Shown one piece after another: positions 56,660 through 64,000 of a stretch of DNA of 64,000 bases. Position 1 is the stretch's first letter; every line of letters starts with the position of its first letter. The translations under genes were made by a program, and so were the position numbers. Source of the stretch: an uncultured Pelagibacteraceae bacterium (GTDB lineage Bacteria > Pseudomonadota > Alphaproteobacteria > Pelagibacterales > Pelagibacteraceae); assembly GCA_902598735.1 (NCBI GenBank), contig CACKCM010000005.1, positions 1-64,000 on the forward strand, in the 5' to 3' direction. The notes beneath the pieces are model-generated. The model was not told the origin of the DNA, ran no database searches, and saw only the letters and a program-made list of their open reading frames with translations.

Positions 56660-57469
56660 TTATCCTTTCAACATTTCAACGGGATTAAAGTTTAATTGAA
56701 GATCTTTCCATTTATCATAACCAGTAGGTGGTACTTTTAAAGGTTGACATAATCTTACTGCTCTTAGAGCGCTCTCAGCTAAAACCTTATAAAATTTCTG
56801 ACCAGGTCTGTTCATTCGCTCATGATCCAAAATTTCTGATTTCATAATTGTACCATCTTTTTTTAATTTTAATTTTATCCTTACTAAAAGATTTTCGTCA
56901 TATGGCAAACCTAAAGGGACACTCCAGCAGCCAAATATTTGGGCTCTTAAAGCATCCTCCTCAGATAACGAAAGTCCAGTAGCAAATGAATTTTTTTTGC
57001 TACTTTGTGTTATCTTGTTAGTTTCTTTCCGTTTAACAGACTCTACTTCTTTTGCTTTATCGATTAATGCTGCTATTTGATTAGTATCAATTATTTCCTT
57101 TTTTTCAAATTCTGATGATTGCCTTATTTCAGGTTTTACCTCTTCTGGGTTTTGTTTTTTCTTTATTAATTTTTTCTCCTCTTCTTTTTCATTAGGAAGA
57201 GGTATTCTATCTGGTTTTTCTTTTGCTTTTGCGGCTGGTGGCGCTTGTTCTGAAACTACTCTTTCCTCCTCTTTTTTCTTTTTTTCCTCTATAATTTTTC
57301 TTGCTTTTGGTGCAAATGGAATATTTGTCTTATCGGAAATTTGTATAAGTTCTACTGAAACTATTGGCGGTAGATCAATTGGTTCTCTAAGCATAAATGG
57401 TAAGCTCAAAACAGTTAATAATATCATAATGGAGTGAAATGTTATTGAATAAACTAAACTTCTTATCAT
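56660..57469 (-). CDS. tolA: Tol-Pal system protein TolA
   Basis: Spans the periplasm from TolQR in the inner membrane to TolB/Pal. The 269-residue protein has an N-terminal anchor ([25 protein letters not shown]), a Lys/Glu-rich central part about 60-160 and a C-terminal TonB-like domain with [11 protein letters not shown] and [15 protein letters not shown]. The middle region is much shorter than the long helical one in E. coli TolA. It follows tolR by 8 nt. Confidence 0.9.
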   Translation of the reverse strand: MIRSLVYSITFHSIMILLTVLSLPFMLREPIDLPPIVSVELIQISDKTNIPFAPKARKIIEEKKKKEEERVVSEQAPPAAKAKEKPDRIPLPNEKEEEKKLIKKKQNPEEVKPEIRQSSEFEKKEIIDTNQIAALIDKAKEVESVKRKETNKITQSSKKNSFATGLSLSEEDALRAQIFGCWSVPLGLPYDENLLVRIKLKLKKDGTIMKSEILDHERMNRPGQKFYKVLAESALRAVRLCQPLKVPPTGYDKWKDLQLNFNPVEMLKG

Positions 57470-57477
57470 ATTTCATC

Positions 57478-57891
57478 CTAATTTTTGTAAGGCTCAGAAA
57501 TCAAAGCAACTTTAGAGAATCCGGCTCCAGATAAAGTTCCCATGATTTCAAGTACTCTCCCATAATTGATATTCTTATCGCCTCTTACATAAATTCTTGT
57601 ATCGGTTCTATTCTTTGCGATAGCTAGTAATTTTGGTATCATTTTCTGATAAGTTACTTGGTGCTCCTGAATAAATATTTCTCCCTTAGAGTTAATACTA
57701 ATTGTCAGAGGCTCTTGATCGTCTGGAAGTGAGTCAGCTGCAGACTCCGGCAAGTCAACTTGAACTCCGACAGTCAACAATGGGGCTGTTACCATAAAAA
57801 TGATTAGCAAAACTAACATTACATCAACGAAGGGAGTGACATTTATTTCACTCATTGGTTCGTTTTTTGAGCGATTAAATTTGAAAGACAT
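57478..57891 (-). CDS. tolR: Tol-Pal system protein TolR
   Basis: ExbD-family subunit working with TolQ as the proton-driven motor. The 137-residue protein has the conserved MSEINVTPFVDVMLVLLIIFMVTAPLL helix holding the protonatable Asp in the membrane, followed by a periplasmic domain with QVDLPE and IYVRGDKNINYG. It is three nucleotides from tolQ and eight from tolA. Confidence 0.96.
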   Translation of the reverse strand: MSFKFNRSKNEPMSEINVTPFVDVMLVLLIIFMVTAPLLTVGVQVDLPESAADSLPDDQEPLTISINSKGEIFIQEHQVTYQKMIPKLLAIAKNRTDTRIYVRGDKNINYGRVLEIMGTLSGAGFSKVALISEPYKN

Positions 57892-57894
57892 TAT

Positions 57895-58575
57895 TTAAAT
57901 TATTGATAGAAATCTTTTTGAAAAATTTTCAATTTTTGAAAAATATCTTCTAGAGTCACTATTAAATTTATTATAGGCAACTACTGCTGGTATTGCTGCT
58001 AACAAGCCTAAAGCTGTAGCAAAAAGAGCTTCTGCTATTCCTGGAGCGACTATAGCTAAACTGGTATTTCTAGAAATAGCAATTGATTGAAAAGAATTCA
58101 TTATTCCCCAAACTGTTCCAAACAATCCGATAAAAGGTGCGGTAGAGCCAATTGTAGCAAGGTATGTAAAATTTTTCTCAACTTTTTTGAGTTCATTGTC
58201 AGTGGCTATTTCTAATATTCTTTCAACTCTTGCAGACTGTGAAGCAGAGGATTGTCTTTTTGTTTTAATAAGTTCTGTCATAGCCGCTTTAAATATAATT
58301 GTAGCTGGATCAGTAGAATTCACTGGAAGATTGTTGTTAAAACTTTCAGCTGATTTCGCTTTCCAAAATTTTTTTTCAAAATCTTCTGTCGTTTTATTTA
58401 TTTTTCTAAAAAGTTTGAATTTATCAAAAATTAGTGCCCATGAAAATATCGAGCTTGCAATTAATAAAATAATTACGAATTTTACAACAAAGTCAGCTCG
58501 TATAAAAAGACTCCACAAAGAAAAGTCTGAGGCCCCGCCCAATCCAACGACTTGTGCAGCTATATCTTGTTCCAT
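57895..58575 (-). CDS. tolQ: Tol-Pal system protein TolQ
   Basis: ExbB/MotA-family channel subunit with three membrane helices. The 226-residue protein contains the N-terminal helix FVVKFVIILLIASSIFSWALIF, then a cytoplasmic loop and the paired helices with LATIGSTAPFIGLFGTVWGIMNSF and GIAEALFATALGLLAAIPAVVAYN, which are family hallmarks. It heads the Tol genes. Only 57 bp separate it from the RuvC-like gene; a ybgC-type thioesterase, often first in tol operons, is not here. Confidence 0.96.
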   Translation of the reverse strand: MEQDIAAQVVGLGGASDFSLWSLFIRADFVVKFVIILLIASSIFSWALIFDKFKLFRKINKTTEDFEKKFWKAKSAESFNNNLPVNSTDPATIIFKAAMTELIKTKRQSSASQSARVERILEIATDNELKKVEKNFTYLATIGSTAPFIGLFGTVWGIMNSFQSIAISRNTSLAIVAPGIAEALFATALGLLAAIPAVVAYNKFNSDSRRYFSKIENFSKRFLSII

Positions 58576-58632
58576 TAAGGATAAGTACTTTCAGAATGTG
58601 TCATGAATTTGGCGTATTTAATATAATAATAA

Positions 58633-59124
58633 TTAATTTTGATCTTTTAATCTTGTCTCATAGTAAAATCTAGCTATTAAAATAGCATCAGATTTATTTA
58701 CATCTTTTTTTTTTGATAAATGACTTGATATAGAAGGATACATTTCAATGGCCTTTGTCCTGCTTGAGTCCTTGCTAGAATTTATTAACTCAAAGTATTT
58801 TTTCCATCTAGAGGGCCTTACAAAAAAAATTGGTAAATCTAATGCAGCACAAACACCCTTTATAGCTCCAAAGGTTTGACCAAAATTAAACATGCTCGTA
58901 ACTCCTTGGCCAGGCATCGCATTTACTTGCTCTACTACGACAACTACTTCTTCGTTATTTTTTATATTTTCTTTAATTATACTAACTAATTGAGCGCTAT
59001 TTAATTGCCTTTTGTTTTTTTTTCCTTCGGCCATCACCGGCATATCAATTAAAGTAATTACCTGTTTGTTTTCTAAAATCGCTATTGCACCACTTAGTCC
59101 TGGATCTATACCAATTATTTTCAT
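58633..59124 (-). CDS. RuvC-like Holliday junction resolvase, phage type
   Basis: A 163-residue RNase-H-fold nuclease in the locus where ruvC normally sits (between yebC and the Tol genes). Catalytic acids fit: D7 (GIDPGLSG), E65 (VVVEQV), D141 and D146 (KKKDVNKSDAILIARF). But the sequence differs from bacterial RuvC: the middle reads NAMPGQGVTSMFNFGQTFGAIKGV and PSRWKKYF, a form I recognise from phage RuvC-like proteins. It would cut four-way DNA junctions. ruvA and ruvB are not adjacent. A chromosomal copy of a phage-type resolvase replacing RuvC is the inference; function as the cell's main resolvase is unproven. Confidence 0.85.
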   Translation of the reverse strand: MKIIGIDPGLSGAIAILENKQVITLIDMPVMAEGKKNKRQLNSAQLVSIIKENIKNNEEVVVVVEQVNAMPGQGVTSMFNFGQTFGAIKGVCAALDLPIFFVRPSRWKKYFELINSSKDSSRTKAIEMYPSISSHLSKKKDVNKSDAILIARFYYETRLKDQN

Positions 59125-59128
59125 ACTT

Positions 59129-59851
59129 TTAATATTCTAAGTTTATATTAGTAAATACATTTTGGACATCATCAAGCTCTTCGAGAGCACTCAAAACTTC
59201 TATCATTTTTTTAGATTGTTCCTCGCCAATGGCTTGGAGGTTATTTGGTCGCCACTCTATAGCGGAATAAGAAAGGTTATGAATTTTTTTCTCAAGTTCG
59301 GTTTTAATTTTATAAAAATCTTCTTTTTTTGTAATTATTTCATGAAATTCATTATATATATAACAGTCTTTTGCTCCAGCATTTATTGCAAGTTCGAAAA
59401 CTTCCTCTTCTGAAATTTCGTTTTTTTTAATGTGAATAATACCGCAATGATTAAACATGTGAGATGTTGAACCAGTTTCTCCCAATCGACCGCCGTTTTT
59501 CTGTAACACAGTTCTTATGCTTGAAGCAGATCTGTTTTTATTGTCTGTTAAAGTCTCAATTATTAAGGCTGTATTAAAAGGACCAAAGCCCTCATATCTT
59601 AAACTCTCAAAATTTTTATCTCCTGAAATTTCGGACTTACTGATTGCCCTCGAAATATTATCTTTGGGCATATTAGCTTGTTTAGCAGCTTGAATAGCTG
59701 TTCGTAGTCTTGGATTCATATTAGGATCTTTATCTCCAAGTTTAGCGGCCACAGTGATTTCTCTTGATAGTTTTGAAAATATTTTAGATCTTTCTTTGTC
59801 AGCCCTCCCTTTTTTATGTTTAATACCTGCCCAGTGAGAATGTCCTGCCAT
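59129..59851 (-). CDS. yebC: YebC/PmpR family protein
   Basis: Widely conserved protein, described as a DNA-binding regulator and, for some members, a translation factor that relieves ribosome stalling. The 240-residue sequence starts MAGHSHWAGIKHKKGRADKERSKIFSKL, has MPKDNISRAI and YEGFGP, then GGRLGETGSTSHMF and the C-terminal EWRPNN. It commonly precedes ruvC; here it precedes the RuvC-like gene, 4 nt away. Confidence 0.96.
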   Translation of the reverse strand: MAGHSHWAGIKHKKGRADKERSKIFSKLSREITVAAKLGDKDPNMNPRLRTAIQAAKQANMPKDNISRAISKSEISGDKNFESLRYEGFGPFNTALIIETLTDNKNRSASSIRTVLQKNGGRLGETGSTSHMFNHCGIIHIKKNEISEEEVFELAINAGAKDCYIYNEFHEIITKKEDFYKIKTELEKKIHNLSYSAIEWRPNNLQAIGEEQSKKMIEVLSALEELDDVQNVFTNINLEY

Positions 59852-59853
59852 AT

Positions 59854-60660
59854 CTATTTTGTTAATACACCCCCTGAAATAATTCTTAAAACTTTTTTTG
59901 CCAACCCAGTATTTTCATCTGCTTCAACTATTACTCCAGATAATGTTCCGTCACCTTCAGATGGAAAATGCTTAATGGCCTCTTTATCTTTAAAAAATTT
60001 TTTTAATGAGTTGTCTTTATTCATACCAATAACCGAGTTATAATCACCGCACATCCCAATGTCTGTTTGATAAGCTGTTCCTTTGTCTAAAATTCTAGTA
60101 TCAGCTGTTGGAACATGAGTATGAGTACCCACAACACAAGTTGAAGCTCCATCAAAAAAATGTCCAATAGCCATTTTTTCACTAGTAATCTCACCATGAA
60201 AATCAACAATTAAAAAATCTGCATTTTTTTTTAGAATAATTTTTTTACATAGATCTTTTGCAGTTAAAAAAACATCTTCCGATTTTCTCATAAAAACATT
60301 TCCCATTAAGTTTATAACACCAATTTTATACTTCTTGCTTTTTGATAAAAAAATTCCAAAACCTTTGCCTGGAGTTCCTTCTGCCAAATTTGCCGGTCTT
60401 AACAGTCTATGCTCTTTTTCAATGAAAGTATTTGTTTCCTCTTTATCCCAAATATGGTTTCCAGAAGTAATAACATCAACTCCTAAAGAAAAAAAATTAT
60501 CAGCGATTTCTCTAGTAATTCCTTTGCCATCATCAGCAGCATTTTCTCCATTAATAACTGAAAATTCAATTTTATGTTCCTGTATAATTTTTGAAAGATT
60601 TTTTTGAATAGCTATTCTTCCAGATTTACCCATCACATCACCTAAAACTAAAATTTTCAT
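59854..60660 (-). CDS. YmdB-type metallophosphoesterase
   Basis: A 268-residue dinuclear metal phosphodiesterase of the TIGR00282 family. Metal motifs: LGDVMGKSGR, VINGENAADDGKGI, TSGNHIWDKEE, IVDFHGEITSEK and VVGTHTHVPTADTRIL with TDIGMCGDYNSVIG. A Bacillus member, YmdB, hydrolyses cyclic nucleotides and affects RNA decay; the role here is not known. It overlaps the cyclo-ligase gene by 1 nt and lies 2 nt from yebC. Confidence 0.9.
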   Translation of the reverse strand: MKILVLGDVMGKSGRIAIQKNLSKIIQEHKIEFSVINGENAADDGKGITREIADNFFSLGVDVITSGNHIWDKEETNTFIEKEHRLLRPANLAEGTPGKGFGIFLSKSKKYKIGVINLMGNVFMRKSEDVFLTAKDLCKKIILKKNADFLIVDFHGEITSEKMAIGHFFDGASTCVVGTHTHVPTADTRILDKGTAYQTDIGMCGDYNSVIGMNKDNSLKKFFKDKEAIKHFPSEGDGTLSGVIVEADENTGLAKKVLRIISGGVLTK

Positions 60661-61211
60661 TAAATTATTCCTTTTTCTGTAATTATATGCTCTAATTTAA
60701 AATCACCATATTGAACTGGCAGGTTATTATATTTTTGAAAAGAAAATGCAACACCGATTGTAAGAATTCTCTTATTATATTTGTTAAAATTATTTAAAAA
60801 TTTATCATAAAATCCACCTCCATAGCCAAGTCTATTTTTTTTTTTATCGTAAGCTAATAAAGGAACAAAAATGACCGAAGGAAATTTTTTTATTGATTTA
60901 ATTGGTTCAGGAATACCATATTTGTTAATTTTCAAAATATCATTTTTTTTCCAATGATAAAAATTCATTGAATTTTTCTTTTCAATAACTGGGAGAAGAA
61001 AATTATATTTTTTAAAATATTCAATCTTTAAAATCTTTAATATGTCCACTTCGTAAGAAGTGGGATAATAAATGGCAATATTGATATTCCTCTTTTTAAT
61101 TTTTTTTCTAAATAAATTTATAAGTGGAGTGAAGTAATTAGTGTTTACATCGAAATAATTTTTTTTTCTTTTAGTTAAATATTTCTTCCTGATTAAACCT
61201 TTGTTTACCAT
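60660..61211 (-). CDS. 5-formyltetrahydrofolate cyclo-ligase
   Basis: Returns 5-formyl-THF to 5,10-methenyl-THF with ATP. The 183-residue protein has the N-terminal basic LIRKKYLTKRK, IAIYYPTSYEVD and the C-terminal signature VPLLAYDKKKNRLGYGGGFYDKFL, which is strongly diagnostic. It directly follows zapA (no spacing). In many proteobacteria a 6S RNA gene lies between these two; there is no room for one here. Confidence 0.93.
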   Translation of the reverse strand: MVNKGLIRKKYLTKRKKNYFDVNTNYFTPLINLFRKKIKKRNINIAIYYPTSYEVDILKILKIEYFKKYNFLLPVIEKKNSMNFYHWKKNDILKINKYGIPEPIKSIKKFPSVIFVPLLAYDKKKNRLGYGGGFYDKFLNNFNKYNKRILTIGVAFSFQKYNNLPVQYGDFKLEHIITEKGII

Positions 61212-61658
61212 CTATTGAATCTTAGATAGAGCCTCAGAATTATTTATTATTTTTTCTAGAGATTGGGTGGTCTTATCTAACATTGATTCATAGAGATTAT
61301 TATTCTCTTCAATAGTCTTTTTGAATTTTTCTAGTTCGCCTGTTAGTTTTTCTATCTCTAAGTCCTTATCTTTTTTATATTCTATTGCTAGAGACCTTAT
61401 CTCTTTAAATTTCTGAGATATCTCATCAATTTTTGTTTTTTGGAGATTTATTTTTTGTTTTAAGTCAAAATATTCATCAATAAGTTGGATTGTGGTGATT
61501 AATAAAAGTTTATTTTCACCAATATTTCCAAGTTTGTCTTTTAAATCAGAATATTTTTTATCTAAAAATTTCGTTAGTTTTTTTAGGGATTCTTCTTGCC
61601 CGTCATCACACGATAAAAGATAATCTTTGTTATTAAATTTTATATTTACATTTGCCAT
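61212..61658 (-). CDS. zapA: Cell division protein ZapA
   Basis: ZapA bundles FtsZ filaments at the Z-ring. The 148-residue protein has the N-terminal domain VNIKFNNKDYLLSCDDGQEESLKKLTKFLDKK, followed by a helix ILLLITTIQLIDEYFDLKQKI-like and an extended coiled coil from about 75 to 140. The C-terminal half is longer than in E. coli (109 aa). It overlaps the coiled-coil gene upstream by 13 nt. Confidence 0.9.
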   Translation of the reverse strand: MANVNIKFNNKDYLLSCDDGQEESLKKLTKFLDKKYSDLKDKLGNIGENKLLLITTIQLIDEYFDLKQKINLQKTKIDEISQKFKEIRSLAIEYKKDKDLEIEKLTGELEKFKKTIEENNNLYESMLDKTTQSLEKIINNSEALSKIQ

Positions 61659-61969
61659 TTTTCAATTTCAGATACTAAATTTTCAGTTTCTTGACTTATA
61701 TCTTCGATTTCTTGATTTAGATTATCCTCTAATTCTGATCTTTTTTTTGCTTCTAATTGTAAGTTTTTAATCTTATCTCTTAAATATTTATGTTCTCTCA
61801 TTAGTTCTTGATTCTTTTTTTCAATTTCTGATTTTTGTCTTAAAATTTCATTTTTTTCCGATTTGATCTTTTCTACTTCATAAGTTGGTTGTGAATAAGT
61901 TAAACTTAAAGAGTTAAGTCTGTTCAATAATTGATTTAGATTTTTTTCTTTCTTTTCAATTATACTCAT
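61646..61969 (-). CDS. Coiled-coil protein preceding zapA (DUF4164-like)
   Basis: A 107-residue protein that is nearly all heptad-like coiled coil, rich in Lys, Glu, Leu and Asn, with no catalytic motif. A small coiled-coil protein of this kind is commonly encoded before zapA in alphaproteobacteria (DUF4164). Overlap with zapA of 13 nt suggests co-translation and a shared division role, possibly as a ZapA or ZapB-like partner. That role is inferred from position only. Confidence 0.75.
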   Translation of the reverse strand: MSIIEKKEKNLNQLLNRLNSLSLTYSQPTYEVEKIKSEKNEILRQKSEIEKKNQELMREHKYLRDKIKNLQLEAKKRSELEDNLNQEIEDISQETENLVSEIEKWQM

Positions 61970-61988
61970 AAAATACTATATCATATTA

Positions 61989-62017
61989 TTGATATACTTA
62001 GTTTAAGTCTATATAGG
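61989..62017 (+). promoter_or_regulatory. Probable tkt promoter
   Basis: TTGATA at 61989-61994 and TATAGG at 62012-62017 are 17 nt apart. Transcription would start near 62024, about 3 nt before the GTG at 62027, implying a leaderless or nearly leaderless message. The -10 match is 4 of 6. Confidence 0.4.
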
Positions 62018-62026
62018 TAATTAAAA

Positions 62027-64000
62027 GTGAGCGTAAAATTTAATCAATTATCAAATGCAGTTAGATTTTTATCAATCGATGCTGTACAAAAAGCAAATTC
62101 AGGCCACCCTGGCATGCCAATGGGCATGGCAGACGTAGCAACAGTTTTGTTTAAATACCACCTGAGGTTTAATCCAAAAAATCCAAACTGGATTAACAGA
62201 GATAGATTTATTTTGTCTGCAGGGCACGGCTCAATGTTACTTTACTCTTTACTATACTTAACTGGATACAAAAGCGTTTCTATTGATGACATAAAAAATT
62301 TTAGACAACTTAAATCTATCTGTGCCGGTCACCCAGAATACAAAAAAGGAACCGGAATAGAAACAACTACAGGCCCCTTAGGTCAGGGCTTAGGTAATGC
62401 AGTAGGGATGGCAATAGCTGAAGAAATCTATAGAAAAAAATTTGGCCCAACAGTAATTAATAATAAAACATACGTAATTGCTAGCGATGGAGATCTTATG
62501 GAAGGTATCAGTCACGAAGCGATGAGCTTAGCAGGACACCTAAAATTAAAAAATTTAATAGTTTTTTTTGATAATAACAAAATATCGATAGATGGCTCTA
62601 CTTCCCTAAGTGTCTCTGACAATTACAAAAAGAGATTTGAGTCATACGGTTGGAATTTTTTCGATATTAACGGGCATAACGAAAAACAAATATCAAAATC
62701 AATTTTAAAAGCATCTAAGTCTAACAAGCCTACTATTATATCTTGCAAAACAATAATCGGCTTTGGGTCTCCTAATAAGTCCGGAAAAGCTTCTTCTCAC
62801 GGTTCTCCATTAGGTGATGAAGAAATTACATTAGTCAGAAAAAAGCTAAAGTGGAAAAGTAAGCCGTTTGAAATTCCAAAAGAAATTATGGATAAATGGA
62901 GAGAAATTGGAGAAAAGGGAGAACATTTAGAAAAAAAATGGAATGAATTAATAGATAAAAAAAATTCGAGGATTAAAGACGAACTGAGGAAAAATTATAA
63001 TAATTCCGATTTTGTAGATTTAGAAAATTTGATTGTAAAAGAAAAAACAAAATATTTTGAAACTAAACCGATTTTAGCCACTCGACAATGCTCGATGGCT
63101 GCAATTGAAAGTATTTCTTCAATGCTTCCTAAACTGATTGGTGGTTCAGCAGATTTGAGTGGTTCGAATAACACCAAAACCAAAAATTCAAAAATTATTA
63201 ATTCTAAAAATTTTAACGGTAATTATATACATTATGGTGTTAGAGAGCATGGCATGTCCGCTATAATGAATGGTTTAGCGCTTTATGGAGGTATTATACC
63301 TTATGGTGGAACATTTTTAATATTCTCAGATTATTGTAAACCCTCTATAAGACTCTCTGCTTTAATGGGTCTTAAGGTAATTTACGTTTTTTCACACGAC
63401 TCGATTGGTCTTGGTGAAGATGGTCCTACTCACCAACCTATAGAACAACTTACTGGATTGAGAGCAATTCCGAATTTAAATGTCTTCAGGCCAGCAGATA
63501 TTAATGAAACATTTGAATGTTGGGAAATAGCTTTAAAAAGTGAAAATACCCCAAGTGCGATTGCTTTATCGAGACAAAAAGTTCCTTACATTAATCCAAG
63601 CAATTCTAAAGAGAATAAATGTGAAAAAGGAGCCTATGTAGTTAATTTAACTTCGCATGAGAGCAATGTAACATTGGTTGCTTCAGGCACTGAGGTAGAA
63701 CTTGCTTTAAAAGTTCAAGACAAACTTAAAGAAAACAATATACACTCAAAAGTAGTTTCAATGCCATGTATGGAGCTTTTTGATAAACAAAATGAAGATT
63801 ACCAGAAAGATATTTTAGAAGAAAATTCATTGATTATCACATTAGAAGCTGGAAGTGTAATGTCTTGGCAAAAATATATTAAAAACAAAGGATTTAATTT
63901 AGGAATAGATAAATTTGGTCAGAGTGCTCCTTTTAAAGAAGTCTACAAACATTTTGGGTTATCAGAAGAGGATATTACAAATTTTATTCAAAAAAAACTG
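62027..64000 (+). CDS. tkt: Transketolase (partial, 3' end off window)
   Basis: Thiamine-diphosphate enzyme of the non-oxidative pentose phosphate pathway. From the GTG at 62027 there are 658 codons with no stop, so only a few residues are probably missing. Motifs: NAVRFLSIDAVQKANSGHPGMPMGMADVA, the ThDP loop ASDGDLMEGISHEAMSLAGHL, and the pyrimidine-domain YVFSHDSIGLGEDGPTHQPIEQL (read IYVFSHDSIG). The start codon fits the family's usual N-terminus. Divergent from the coiled-coil/zapA group with 57 bp between. Confidence 0.95.
   Translation, partial: MSVKFNQLSNAVRFLSIDAVQKANSGHPGMPMGMADVATVLFKYHLRFNPKNPNWINRDRFILSAGHGSMLLYSLLYLTGYKSVSIDDIKNFRQLKSICAGHPEYKKGTGIETTTGPLGQGLGNAVGMAIAEEIYRKKFGPTVINNKTYVIASDGDLMEGISHEAMSLAGHLKLKNLIVFFDNNKISIDGSTSLSVSDNYKKRFESYGWNFFDINGHNEKQISKSILKASKSNKPTIISCKTIIGFGSPNKSGKASSHGSPLGDEEITLVRKKLKWKSKPFEIPKEIMDKWREIGEKGEHLEKKWNELIDKKNSRIKDELRKNYNNSDFVDLENLIVKEKTKYFETKPILATRQCSMAAIESISSMLPKLIGGSADLSGSNNTKTKNSKIINSKNFNGNYIHYGVREHGMSAIMNGLALYGGIIPYGGTFLIFSDYCKPSIRLSALMGLKVIYVFSHDSIGLGEDGPTHQPIEQLTGLRAIPNLNVFRPADINETFECWEIALKSENTPSAIALSRQKVPYINPSNSKENKCEKGAYVVNLTSHESNVTLVASGTEVELALKVQDKLKENNIHSKVVSMPCMELFDKQNEDYQKDILEENSLIITLEAGSVMSWQKYIKNKGFNLGIDKFGQSAPFKEVYKHFGLSEEDITNFIQKKL

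Noticed and set aside
61205-61215. 6S RNA between zapA and the cyclo-ligase gene
   Set aside because: The two genes are directly adjacent (61211/61212); there is no space for the RNA.
1-64000. CRISPR arrays, insertion sequences and rRNA genes
   Set aside because: No spaced direct repeats, transposase-like proteins or rRNA segments were seen; spacers are short throughout.

Overview
The window is a dense, very AT-rich bacterial chromosome segment that reads as a streamlined marine alphaproteobacterium of the SAR11 clade (Candidatus Pelagibacter or a close relative). The basis is: proteorhodopsin next to a ferredoxin and a ferredoxin-NADP reductase; alphaproteobacterial gene orders (rluD-rpoH, dxs-ispA-xseB, pssA-psd, ruvC locus-tol-pal-cpoB-tilS-ftsH-folP-glmM); many 1-4 nt gene overlaps; and spacers mostly under 100 bp. 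I see no insertion sequence, prophage, CRISPR array or rRNA. Species-level assignment cannot be made from reading alone.

Layout. 1-5788 (minus): psd-pssA-rlmE-guaB-TPR gene-guaA-panB, one tightly packed transcription unit; guaB lacks its CBS domains and panB runs off the left edge. 5853-9735: icd (plus) convergent with alaS (minus). 9779-15680 (minus): aldehyde dehydrogenase with a DUF779 partner, recA, a TolC-like protein, a glycerate-kinase-like P-loop kinase and a GFA-family protein. 15806-18048 (minus): two membrane-linked glycosyltransferases. 18122-18547: dksA. 18544-21478 (minus): proteorhodopsin, a strong terminator, an unannotated 44-codon membrane ORF, 2Fe-2S ferredoxin, ferredoxin-NADP reductase and a glutathione S-transferase. 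21707-25816: prpE, pyrC and ygfZ. 25811-27911: a 39-codon ORF, tRNA-Leu(GAG), nadA and a frame-disrupted nadC.

27897-34312 (minus): ppdK, glyS, glyQ and an S49 peptidase. 34459-40223: polyprenyl synthase, pdxH, aroC, dxs, ispA and xseB. 40245-44317: tsaC, a two-gene ABC-2 exporter, an Fe(II)/2-oxoglutarate oxygenase-like gene, a GT17 glycosyltransferase and tRNA-Arg(UCG); this is the most accessory-looking block. 44343-46251: rluD-rpoH. 46248-54680 (minus): purA, thiD, glmM, folP, ftsH, tilS, cpoB. 54768-61969 (minus): pal, tolB, tolA, tolR, tolQ, a phage-type RuvC-like resolvase, yebC, a ymdB-type phosphodiesterase, formyl-THF cyclo-ligase, zapA and a coiled-coil protein. 62027-64000: transketolase, cut by the right edge.

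Most genes are core metabolism and housekeeping: purine, NAD, folate, pantothenate, isoprenoid, phospholipid and thiamine-pyrimidine steps, translation, and envelope integrity. The points most worth following are the RuvC-like protein of phage type in the ruvC position with no ruvAB beside it; the small membrane ORF behind the proteorhodopsin terminator; the nadC frame break in an A-tract; the CBS-less IMP dehydrogenase; and the ABC-2/oxygenase/GT17 cassette.
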